A program made the translations under genes and the position numbers. Shown piece by piece: positions 1 through 13,531 of a stretch of DNA of 64,000 nucleotides (positions are counted from its first letter, which is position 1; each line of letters opens with the position of its first letter). The notes under the pieces are model-generated. The model was given only the letters and a program-made list of their open reading frames with translations, ran no database searches and had not been told where the DNA came from. Source of the stretch: Dryas octopetala (lineage: Eukaryota; Streptophyta; Magnoliopsida; Rosales; Rosaceae); the NCBI GenBank assembly GCA_963921425.1, contig OY992833.1:29374698-29438697 (forward strand), given 5' to 3'.

Positions 1-3000
1 GGAGCGGTTCTAAAAGTTGATCTGCCACGTCATAGTAATCCCATGGATCTGACTCACAAGGAAGATCCTCAAGAAGAAGCTCCAATCGTCTTCGTGTCTT
101 CATAAGCTGAACCCACAGATCATATACAAACATGAGTAATGATAAAAAGAAAGAAATAACCCTCTAGTCATTCCCTTTCAATAAAGCCTATTTATAACAA
201 AACAAAAAAAAAAAAGAGTGATAGAAAAATTGTCAAACATGGACAAGGATGTTAAGAATATTAAAGACAAGCTTCGCCATGTAGCCAATGACAACATACT
301 TGACATAATTGAAGCATCAGTGGCTAAACACTACCTTTTCTTTTATATTACCAAGAACAATTCTATAAGGAGCAATTGCAGATCTCTGAGGGGGCCTTGG
401 CTCTAAAAGCTTCTGGAAACTGGACCTTCCAATCTGGGATTCAGCAAACAGTTTCCTTTGAGCAAGTAGTTGACTAGAATTAAAAGAGGAAGACCCTGAA
501 GATCCACTTGTCATCAACCGCATGTTGCGAAGGGCATTCTGGGATGAAGACTTTGACCTTGAAGATCCCTGACCATCCTGGAAAATGACAGATAACAAAG
601 ATTCATAAGTAACTACTGGCTATGATGGAAATTGTTGATGCAAAACCGGTGGTAGACGCAAATGCAGCATCCTGGAACTTGTTTTACCTGACAATTCAGC
701 GGCATGTGATCAGTCCGAGGGAGTTCAGTTCTAGGGTACTGGGAATCACCATCATTGCATTCTGCATGAAGAGGTAAGTTCAAAGGGATTGAGAAACCAT
801 CGGTAAAATTGGTCAGAAAACACATTAGTTGCTAGGTAAATAAACACTTTAGGGAACGTTAAACAACTGAAGAGATAAACAAGAATCGCTATTATGAATT
901 ATTGGTGTAAGGAAAGAGTTAGCTTACTCTATTACAGACAATAAAATAATATTTTCTTGGTCAAATTTTGGTTCCCTCCACACTTGATTATGAATTGAAC
1001 TCCAGATGGATCATTTCAAATGCTTTGCAACAAAGAAAAATTACATTTGGGATTGATGTGGGTTCTCCTTGTAACAGAGTTGAGCAAGTATTCATTTATG
1101 CAACAAGAGATGGTCGCAGATGACATAAAAATAGGATGAAAATAAAAAAACCCTTGAAATCCTGATTTCTTTATATGATAAATAACTAAACGATTACGGT
1201 TTTGTGAGGATAATCAGATGTTCACCAGTGCAAGCGGGTTGATCAGCTCTAGCTGGAAGTTGTGTTGGAAGGGCCGCAGCTTGTTGCTTCAACTGACTTC
1301 TATTATGATACTGATTCCTACTCTCATGCCGATCCTCAGATAAATCTTCTGGAGAAATTTTGAATTAGCTTAAAATTATAAAATTTAATAACAAGTATTG
1401 TGAACATCTATTAAATAGATATTGAATCCTTCAGAAATCCAAGAGAGATGACCAGTAGTACACACATTAATTTAGAAGACTTGGGGTTTGATGAGTCAAA
1501 TTGCCCTTATTCAACATACATAATATTGTGAACGGAAGACAACAATTTCTCACTTTATTTATTTTCAACTTAGTAACCATGTGGTCTATCTCCCACATGG
1601 TAGGCACTGAAGTAAGAGTTTATTGACATATCACAGACCTAAGATCAGAACCTTAAACTAACTCAATCCCACCCAACACTGTTAACTCCTAGCAAAAGCT
1701 CAAGCAATAACAATCTTGATGCAAGGAAAAAAAAGTGAAACATAGGAGTAATTTGTTAAGGCAATATGCAAAGGAAAGCAATCGCTGACATAAAAATGAC
1801 AGGTGAAACTATGCTTGGGTATGAATCATACGATACCAAGCAGTCAATGTATCAATGCAAAAGAACTGCAACGTGCCAAACCTTGCTCTAGAATTTCCTG
1901 TGCCAGTCTTGACAGTCTATCACTGCACCGGTTCATGGATAGTTCAAATTTGAGGCTATCAATTTCTCGAATGTAGAGATCAATAGCCATCCACCTAGAT
2001 AAAAGTGAGACATCTTTTGTAACCTGAAGCAATAGAAAGAGGCAAGTTGATATTGTTAGACAGTCCGAAAGCATAATAAACTCTACTTAAACATTAATCT
2101 TAAGTTTGCAATATAGTTAGGACTGATGGCATCATACTGACTTTTAAAATTATGTAATCCTCCTAACTGAAAACCCCCTCTCACAGACCTCAAGGAAAAC
2201 AGGATGAAGGGGGGGAAGGTGGCAACAGAAACACCACACAAAATGAATAAATGTGCTACCTTACAATTTTTTCACAAAAAAACTATATATTCATGTAATA
2301 AAAAATGAAATCAGTTCCTGGCAACACACACTTAAGTCATGCTTATCCATCTATACAGGTTGGGAATTGATTTAAGTACCCAGGTTTCTTTTTTCCCCTC
2401 AAAAAATTATTTTCTGACCCTAGCACTATCATCATCAAAGTAAACCGAAATCATGTATAACAGAGATTTAATAAATATCACAACAAAATCACAGATTATT
2501 TTATGAATTTTAATATCAGAAAACATTATGACCAAGAGGTACCTTTGCTGTTACATTGGGATTTCCATCTCTATCACCCCCCATCCAAGACCCAAACTTG
2601 ATTGGTGTGCAAGTTAATGGAAGCGGTGATCCAGTATGCTGATAAATAAATTTGCGAAAAACTTATGAAACAAAAATATAGAACCACATCAAAAGAAACT
2701 AGTAACAACAGAACATAAATTGAAAACAAACCTTCTTTAGAGCATTGCTGACGCGACGTAAATAATGAGGTACAGCTTTCCAAAGGGACTGCTCCACAAT
2801 GTTCAAACCTGTGGTAATAATATATAAAATTCTTTTGGTTAGTAAGAGATACACAAGTTTCCAAACAACCAAAGCATGTGAATATCGTAAAATCAAATAT
2901 TCAAGTAGATTACCTGCCCTAGCTTCATCAACTGGTGTAGGTTTATGGCGCCTAAGCTCATCTGTCTGCCATATTGAAGTTATCTCTCGAACCTTGGAAA

Positions 3001-4650
3001 GCAAGAATACAATATAAATCAAAGGGAAAATTAAAAAATATCCGCATTACCAATGCTATGAAGATACACCCACTCTCCCTCTTGAGGAATGTACTATATG
3101 GCTCTTAGAAGAATAGAATGAGGTTGAGAAACAATACCAGATCTTCAATCAGCATTTCTTTGTCTTCAAGAGTAAGATCAGGTCGGTCATTATAGTCTAA
3201 AAGATGCTGCAAGGAATTATAAATTATAAATCAAAAGAAATGTTAAACATGTTTTAGATTAACCAAAGCCACTAACTACTCACAGAAATTCTAATATGTT
3301 TGTATTGTAAGGTGCGGCGATTAATTTGAGTAGGATGTGCAGTAAGAACAATTTCGACCTCCTGCAGCAATAAAAAATTGAGATTGAGAATTGAAGACCG
3401 ATAACTCAACTCTTTACCACCACAACATTTAAAATACACACACACCCATATTATGTCCCGTATGGAGGTGATAAAATGAGGGAGAAGCAATAACTTGATC
3501 TCATAGATCGCCTATTTGAGACCTGCTATAACAAAAGGCCACCTAAACGAAGTTTAATACAGGACTATTTTGTCTTAGTTCGGTCAGTTCTAGTTTTTCA
3601 GAAACCCAAACAACATGAACTGTATATTATCTCTTCTATTTCTGAGTCCAGGGATCCAAACAAAGACCAAAAAGCTAGAAGCAAAATAACCAAGAAGAAA
3701 CCTGCTTGCAAACAGTATTATAAAGCTCATCTGGCGAAATACCACCCTGCACAAGCTGATTAAAAATATCATCGCAAGATTTTGATAGAGATGTCTCATT
3801 TCGTTGCTTACGAACCCTGCACAAAGCAAAACAAATATCTATAATATTAACCGGAAAGCTTATAAAATTCAAAGCTGAAAGAATTTAATACAACTCTCTT
3901 CTTTCCAAGTTAATCTTAACCTCTCTTTGAACAATGCTATTTCCTGAAAGCTCTTGTTCTTCATATCTCACACACACACACGAAAACATTTCTGATTTAA
4001 CACCCAAGCCAGCCATATAAATCCATGCTTGATTCAAAGGAAAAAAGAAGTCCATGAGAGATACCTGTGATGGGTTTCAGCAATGCCCATCAAATTGAGG
4101 TAATGGCTGAAAGCACGAGCGAGAGTCAAGGCCTCCTCCAAGCTCATCTTGGATATTTCTGACGCTTGCTGCTTCTCGAGCAGCTCCGCCGTGTCCTCTA
4201 TCCCCGCCATCCTCATATTACAAGCGCTCTGAACGCACACACTCATTCAATATCATTTTCTTAATTTCAAATTCATCTTCACCGTCTGTTTGGCTGCTAA
4301 GAAAATCTATGAACTCACTACTTTTTCTTCCTCTTCTTCTTTACTTTCCTCTGTTTTCCTCAGCAACCAAACAAGGTCTCGGGAAACGATAAAATATATT
4401 TAAGAAAAACGATACCGTAACACTAATTTCCAGTGAGATAGGACATGTTGAAAAAAAAAAAAAAAAAAAGCAAAATAAGAAGGGAGAGTGAAACCTGAGC
4501 GAGGATTCGGTTCCTTTCAACTTTCTCCATGAATTGGCTTCCGACCTCTCGCTGCAACACGTCGTTGAGAAGGCTACCGAGCAGTCTGCAATCATCGTCG
4601 AAACTCTGGAACGAGATTTCCTCCGCTATGTCGTCCGTGGTGTCCGTCAT
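1..4650 (-). CDS. PPC4: Bacterial-type phosphoenolpyruvate carboxylase, 5' part (13 exons, runs off left edge)
   Basis: PEP carboxylase adds bicarbonate to PEP to give oxaloacetate in the cytosol; the bacterial-type plant isoform is known to work in hetero-complexes with plant-type subunits. The ATG at 4650 begins [17 protein letters not shown]. Exons read from minus-strand GT/AG sites with consistent phase: 4650-4495, 4228-4065, 3816-3702, 3361-3284, 3206-3138, 2992-2914, 2808-2732, 2638-2543, 2023-1882, 1348-1226, 761-688, 577-335 and 106 to <1, giving about 507 residues. Exon 4 carries the active-site stretch [18 protein letters not shown] and exon 8 carries GGDRDGNPN. The QINRR wording instead of QSVRR, and the lack of the plant-type N-terminal phospho-serine region, point to the bacterial-type class. 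The catalytic C-terminal half lies outside the window. The exon 10-12 segment (about residues 345-440) is low-complexity, as in this isoform. Family call is very sure; splice sites are by eye. Confidence 0.95.
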
Positions 4651-4900
4651 TGTCGCAAAAAGCACAGATAGACTGAGCGAGCGAGAGAGAGAGGGAGTTC
4701 TGTGTGAGTGTGCGTGTGCGTGTGCGTGTGCGTGTGCGTGTGCGTGTGCGTGTGCGTGTGCGTGTCTGTGTGTGTTTAGAGAGAGAAAGTGAGAGCAGAG
4801 GAGGAGAGGAAGATGGTGATGCTGAATCGCTGATGGTGATGGTGATGGTGGTGAGGAGGAACTGAGGAAGAGAGCAATGGAGAGAGGGAGTCTCTACGTA
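4651..4900 (-). promoter_or_regulatory. PPC4 5' UTR / proximal promoter with simple repeats
   Basis: Directly upstream of the PPC4 ATG. It holds a (GA)n tract at about 4678-4694, a hexamer array based on TGTGCG at 4708-4763, further GT and GA runs, and a GATGGT run at about 4828-4855. Dinucleotide- and hexamer-rich 5' leaders are common in plant genes. I see no clear TATA box. Transcription start is not determinable from sequence alone. Confidence 0.5.
4708..4763. repeat. (TGTGCG)n hexamer microsatellite
   Basis: About nine near-perfect copies of a six-base unit TGTGCG on the plus strand, about 60 bases upstream of the PPC4 start codon, so probably in the transcribed leader as CGCACA repeats. 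It creates long spurious open frames on both strands that were not annotated. Confidence 0.9.
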
Positions 4901-6671
4901 GCACGGATATTTTTGGGTAATTGGTGGGTCCCACTTTTCCCGAATAGAATGCCAAGGGTTTCCTCCCAAGTGGCGCTCACACCAGGTTTTAAGGGACGTT
5001 ATGTTAGGCCTGAAGCTCTGTGACCCGGTGGTGGTTCGATTTCCGGGGAAATTTAACTTAATTTCAAAAAACAATAAAAATACAGTAAATAATATATATT
5101 TTATTAAACAAAAAAATAAAAGTTTTGTGCACACATTATTCGCAAAACTACAAGTTTGGGTAATTTTATTGTGCAAAGGCCATTTCTATCTAGAATATTT
5201 GAAAATATTTTTTTATGGTGGGATTATTCCGGTATATTCCTACCACAAATGACAAACTAGTTTTGAGATATAATTGAAAAGGTGAATCTTACCTTCATTT
5301 TTTGTTTTTGTTTTTTTTCAATATTCTTTTGTTAGCCTTGTCATGTGGGATCATCCTAAGTGCAGAATCTAATCATGTAAATATGTAATAGTAACTAGTA
5401 AGTAAAGCAAATAGACTCATGGTTTAATTAATGTTCCCTAAGTAATTAATATTTATTATATTAGGTTAGCATCATTATCATTAGGTCCTCAGTTAGTAAT
5501 TTAGTTAATGGAATAATGGTTTTAGTAATATTCTACATGTTGACTTGTTGAGTATTCATGATTTATCATATAAATCCATAAAGTAATAGCTTGGATAATG
5601 TTTTCCCTTTTAGATTTTGTTTTTAGCTAAAGGTGTATATAGAAAGATAATATATGGGAGAAATGAATGTTTTCAGTTTTTAGTTTTCATGCTATGAAGC
5701 ATTCAATAATTTCAATATGCACCTTCTTCCCTTCCTCTCACATTTATCTTTATCTATTCGATCTCATCATCTTTTCATTATTCTTCCTCTATTTTTATTG
5801 TTTTTTTTTTAATAAAAGGCTCAACCAGTTAATTAACATGAGATAGAGAAATAAAACGCAATACAAGATAAACAAATTTAACAAAGAGATAATTAGGGTT
5901 GGGTCCTTTAAAAAAACAGTTTGTAGATGAACATCGGGAGTGTTTTAAAATTTATAAAAAAAAACTTTTTAATTCATAATAAAGTCCTTTAATTTATAAG
6001 AAATTTGTTTTAATTCATAATAAAGTCTTTTTAATTTATAAGAAATTTTTTTTTTCATTCATAATAAAGTCTTTCTCCGATGTAAAGGGTATTTCTCCCG
6101 ATTTGAAGGTATTTTCCCTCATTAGTCCAAAATTTTGGAGTTAAAACCTAACATAAAACCGTCAAAAAAGAAAAATAAAACGACTTAATTAAAAACTCTA
6201 AATCACCATCAATCTTAGTCTAAGAAAAACTCATAAAATGTACTAAACTTGAAGTCTCCTTTTAACAAATGCGTAATTCATCCTTTTTAATTAAAGATGG
6301 TAATAAAAATTTGAAAATATATATCTTATAAACAAAAAGTTTAAAAGAGATAGATTGCAATGTATTATTAAAGGGAAAATGGTTGCTACAAAGGTGAAAA
6401 GGTTTTGTGAGGTCCAATAATTAGCGTGACAAAGTTTGGTTAAAAGAAGAGGTGGAAAGGCTTGTCCTTGTGACATCTTAATTAATTGTAACTTTCAGAT
6501 GCCAAAAGCAAAATGTGATCATGCTGACCTCGTGGTTGCTACTTGCTAGTCATCTTTTGTAGAGGACAAAGCAAGTTACTTAATCATTATTGCTCATAAA
6601 ATATATAAAAAATATATATCAATTTTATCTGGTTATCCTCTACAATACAATGGTACAAATAGTTCATTTAT

Positions 6672-6723
6672 AGTACATTATTTGTATAGTGGCCAAAAAA
6701 AAAAAAAAGTACATTATTTGTAT
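6672..6723 (+). mobile_element. Micro-insertion AGTGGCC(A)13 with 16-bp target duplication
   Basis: The 16-base sequence AGTACATTATTTGTAT occurs at 6672-6687 and again at 6708-6723. Between them lies only AGTGGCC followed by 13 A. A short unique stub, an A tail and a long flanking direct repeat are the marks of target-primed reverse transcription, so I read it as a SINE or LINE copy truncated to its last few bases. Confidence 0.7.
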
Positions 6724-7266
6724 GTAACACATTTAATAGTTTAAAATTTATACTTAATAATGAAAGTGTAAAATTTATTAGCATTTACGAGTTAAAAATA
6801 GATTTATATGTCATCTAATGTGTTATGAGAGAATTTTCCTAATATAAAGCAATTGACAAAATATATATTTCTGTAGAAAAAAAGTGCATACAGAGCAGAT
6901 GATAATGGAACCATGAGTTTCTGACGAGGCAAAATCTATGTAGATCTATAAGGTCTCGATCAAGAGTGAATAAGCACATTTTGCCACCATTTGCTCAAGT
7001 TAGGCTGCATTGGTCGAAAGAAAGAAAGCTATTCTGTATGTATTATGATAACTATTTGGATGGACGTAGTTTTTTAAAATTTTTTGTTTTGTTTTGTTTG
7101 GCACAATGGGCTAGAGGCCCAACGAAAAAATGAGACTAAACAGGATTGATCCTGGGCCTAAAAACTCGAAATTGGTCTTCATCAACTACTAGGCGGCCCA
7201 GCTAGAGGGTTAATCAGGGATTAGCAAGTCCATCAACCTGTACTGAACGAAATTAACTAACACCTT

Positions 7267-7317
7267 AGTTCATTTTGTAGTTTTTTTTTTTTTTGGCCAA
7301 AGTTCATTTTGTAGTTT
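7267..7317 (-). mobile_element. Micro-insertion TTGGCC(A)11 (minus) with 17-bp target duplication
   Basis: The 17-base sequence AGTTCATTTTGTAGTTT occurs at 7267-7283 and 7301-7317. The intervening 17 bases read TTGGCC(A)11 on the minus strand. Same structure as the insertions at 6672 and 43756, with nearly the same stub, but at an unrelated target. Confidence 0.65.
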
Positions 7318-7822
7318 AATGTATTGTCATTCGTATTTTTAAATTAAAAACTTGAAATATATGAATTATCACTAATAATATTATATATCAGAGGCAGACA
7401 TTCTAGTCTCCACTGATTCCAATTTCCAAACTAAATAATAAAATATGAACATTCTTATTAGTGCCATCAGCATTCCAGAATGAAGGGTGGTAGGTCCAAG
7501 TCTTTTACGTGCCGCTCAAGCAGGAAGAAATGTACTTAAATTTATAAATGAACAGAACTTACCATTATTTAAAAATTAAAACATAAACAAAAAAAGATAT
7601 GTCACTTCTAACGTTACACGTCACAGCATCAATCACCATCCAGTTAATCCGACGGTCCATTGTTTCTTGACGAGCGCTCTCATTGGCGAGAAAAAAGAGA
7701 ATCTCAAACATATATGTAACACCGTAACAGCTGATTCAGATTCCTCACTACCCTTGGCGGGAAAAACCTTTAGATCGCAGTCGCCAGTCGGGTAGATAAA
7801 GAACCAAACGACAGCGTTCTGA

Positions 7823-8362
<540 letters not shown>

Positions 8363-9764
8363 AAATTAGAATTAGAATTCAGCAGCTTTTACATTGTTGT
8401 TCTACATGCTGTGTGTGCTTTTGCTTGATGAAAATGCTGAGTAATTTTGTAGTATTTTAAATGCTTACGAATCAGTGTGATCAGGGCTTTCTCTTACTTG
8501 CCTTGTTGTAGACTTGTGCTGTCTTATGTTAGCAATTTTTCTTCTAAGTTTGTATTGTTGCTATGGGCTTTTTGAATAGATGGTAATAATTGGTCTTGAC
8601 TCAATGCTTCTTCACTCCCTCTGTCTCTGCCCTGCTCAATTGAATTTGTGAAGTTTTAGTTAGTGCATATGAGCCTTTAACATTTCATATTTGATATTTT
8701 GATGTTGTTGCTGTTGTTGCTGTTGTCACAGCTACTATGATCAAAGTATCAAACCTTTATAACTAGTGGCTCTGCACCCACAAATCCAACATGACTACCC
8801 ACAACTGCCATTGCCACCATTACATTGCTTTTGCCACCAATCTGTTAGCATTCACTGACTTTGCACTTTATAAGTATTACATAGAATTAGTTGTTGTCCA
8901 GCTAGTTATTCATCTTTCCTCCCTTAAATAGCTGAAGTTCAGTGATACTGCTACCTTTACTGCATCTCATTTGTTGATTCCATAAAACACTTGCAGGTTT
9001 ATTATTTAAACCTGCCACTGCTATATTCCGTTTGATTTGTATGATGGGCAGAACATAATGAATAGAATCATTAATTTAGTTCAGTGCCTATCTTATTTTA
9101 TCTTAGAAAAAATCAAAATAAAGTTGGGGGAATTTCAACATAGTTTGTTGGGTTGGCATGTTAGCAGTGTTCATCTGAGGTAAGCTTCATTATTCTCACA
9201 TGGGGACATTGTTATCATTAACTTTACTTTGGTTTATAGTTGATGGTATATATATAGGAGTATGCAGCTAACTATTTGGTGGTTTTACATAGTATGCTGG
9301 TTACACTAAGCCTCACAGCTGATGCCAAAACAAATTCTTAAACCTGACACAGGGGTCGTTGTGAGTACGAGGGTGTGGTATGCCCTTGCCATATTATGAT
9401 ATTAACAACTAGCACATACAAAAGTATATGATGCTTCAATAGATTGGAATACAGTATTTGAGAAAATTGGAGTTGGATAAAAACTGATGTGGTTAGTTTA
9501 TGCCACAATAGTTCTTGACTTTCTTTCATATATGGACTCCAAGGCCCATACTCCTAGCCTCGAGTCCGCAAATCACGGGCCTCAGACTCTAAGCCTTAGA
9601 ACTCTGTAGACTAATAACTAGTTGGTAATTTCATTGTTATTCTCGAATCTCTATCACACGATGACATGATGAGATATTGAGATTCCTCGACTCAAAACAT
9701 GTAAACCAAGTTTGTGGGTTTTTATTAAAAAATATTTCAATTGTTTTATTAGCTTCATTGAGTC

Positions 9765-9905
9765 TAACTTGGGCTCATATCTAATGGGAGAAAAGAAGAC
9801 CAACTTGGGATCATATTTTGAAGGGCAGGGAAGAAGGTTAAAATCCAACTTGGGCTCATATTTGACGGGTGGGAAAAAAGGTCAAGAACCAAGTTGGGCT
9901 CATAA
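9765..9905 (+). repeat. Four-copy minisatellite, units of 36-45 bases
   Basis: Four imperfect tandem units each opening with AACTTGGGCTCATA (or AACTTGGGATCATA / AAGTTGGGCTCATA) followed by a G/A-rich stretch. It happens to keep one frame open for 67 codons, but there is no start context, homology or codon bias to support a protein. Confidence 0.75.
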
Positions 9906-12055
9906 CCAGTATTAAAATCAATTCATTCTGCATCTGCTTTTGTGTGTTCTAGTAGATTGCCTATGTAAATTTTAATTTTCAAACATATCAAAGGGCAAGC
10001 AGCCATGTTCTTATCTACTGAGTCAAAATTAAAAGTTCATTGATTTTAGGTATCAAATTTTAATAATTTTTTAATTTAGATATTAAAATTTAATAACATT
10101 TTAGATTAAATACTAATTGAAAAATCAAACATAATAATATAGTAAAGGGTACTATAATTTACAAATATTACATCACATGCCACTACAATAAATAAAAAAT
10201 AGTCAATTACAAATAAATCAATAAAAAAAAATATTAAGTTTGCATTTGACTGCTATTACCCGAGACCTAAACTCTATGACATAAGCTCTAGAACCCTAAT
10301 TCTATACTCTAAATCTTATTTATATACCTTGCACCATATTTCTATACCTTATATCACATTTCTATACTCTAAACTAAATTAAGAGCAAAGTTATAATTTT
10401 ATGCTCACAAGTACAATTATACTACATTAGCCAACTTTCAAGACAATATAAAAGTCTCAAGGACAAAAAAGGAGCCAACATATTTGTGACATAATTTAAA
10501 AAACTACATTTAAATTTGATAGTCCAATTGAAATATTATATGTTTTCATGTTATTCTAAAAAATTATTAGAATTTAATATTTAATTCTAATTTTTTTTAA
10601 ATTAAATAATAGAGCATTAAATGTTCTTACTGCCTTCGAAATTGACTTGAAGATATAGGGAGGTCCAGGCTTCTAGGCGCAGCCCATGCATGAAGACACT
10701 ACACATAAATGTCTGGGACGATCTCCCTCAAATATTAAATGAGTTCCCAAAATTGTTTTGTTAAACTTAATTTTGATATATCTGTAAAACATGCTAAATT
10801 GCTAATAAGGTTTTCATTGCTTTCTTTATTCTTTCGCTGGATAAAATTTTCGTCAGTTTACTGTTTATTAATGAAATAAGAAACCTATTTTTCTAAGTAA
10901 ATGAAATATGGGACAAGCTATTATTTCTCGAATGAATGTAAAACATTGAAAGAAGGTTTGAAGTGGATGGTTAAAAATTAAAATGTTAAATAGTGTTAAA
11001 AATTTCAGATTGAGACTCCAAATTAACTCGTTATTGACAGTCTAATTAAAAGTTATTCCACTGATGTTAGAGACATTCGTTTCTTTTTATTCACACATGA
11101 ATCATGTTAAGTTGAAGCATACTATAGAGAAGTTAATTTTGGTATCAAAATAGAGAAGTTAATTCATTAGATGATCTTTTGCAATTGTGAAGGATTGAAT
11201 GAACGAATCTTTTAAATTTTTTTAATGGTTGTAATTAGGGTAAAGTCCTCAATCAACGAAGCATAAATTGACAAATTGTAGTTGCAATTTGAGGGATTTC
11301 GTTAATATGTTCGACCAAAATAACATATGAAATGTATGAGTGGAGTGTATTTTAAGTTTTTGGATGACTTTAATGTATTCCATTGTTATTATCTAAATAT
11401 TCAGAATTGGGCATACGACGTGTTATTTTTATTAATTCAATTAACAAAGTTAAAAATAATGTGAACAAATTAATATGAAATCTTAGGGGAATAAGAATGT
11501 GAACTAATAATATGAAATCTTAGGGGAACTTGGTCCAACTAAAAAAATAATTTGACCAATAATAAATACGTATCTACTCATGATGCGAATAATACGTGAT
11601 GTATAGCAAGGATGGCGTACACGATAAACTCCCAAAGTCTATGAGTGATTAGATTGGTTTATTAATAATGCTAATTGTCTCACCTTTTTTTCTTAATATT
11701 TGTATCTTATTTTATGTGTCGTTATTTTACTAGACAGAGTATTTTTTTTTATATATATTTTTTTTAGTATCTAATATATGAATGCCATATAAAGTGATAT
11801 AAAATTATGATATAAAAATATAATAAGTGTAGTATTACTGTTTATTTATTTTTTAATTTATTATTAAAAAAAAAAGAAATAACTTAGAACCTAATATTAT
11901 ATAAATTCAGTTATACAATGCGTAGACTACGTAACAGCATTGTCATTCATAGTAGGTTCGAGAACCACAGTTGTTCGTTGTAAACAATATTTGCAATAAT
12001 ACAATTCATAGAGATGGAAATAAAACCGAAAACGAGACATTAGTTGCACAATGCT

Positions 12056-12072
12056 TTGACCAAAAAGTCAAA
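12056..12072. promoter_or_regulatory. Inverted W-box pair upstream of the broken Nudix copy
   Basis: TTGACC at 12056-12061 and GTCAAA at 12067-12072 are two TTGAC cores facing each other about 100 bases upstream of the former start codon. TTGAC is the core bound by plant WRKY factors. A TATA-like ATATATAAT follows at about 12130. This is motif inference only. Confidence 0.35.
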
Positions 12073-12113
12073 CGGCTTCAACTGTCAAGTTGCCAACTTG
12101 AGCTGAGTTGTGA

Positions 12114-13531
<1,418 letters not shown>

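Noticed and set aside
4592-5176. 194-codon minus-strand open frame
   Set aside because: Kept open by the hexamer and CT/GT repeats and encoding an alternating RT tract; it overlaps the PPC4 start region in another frame.
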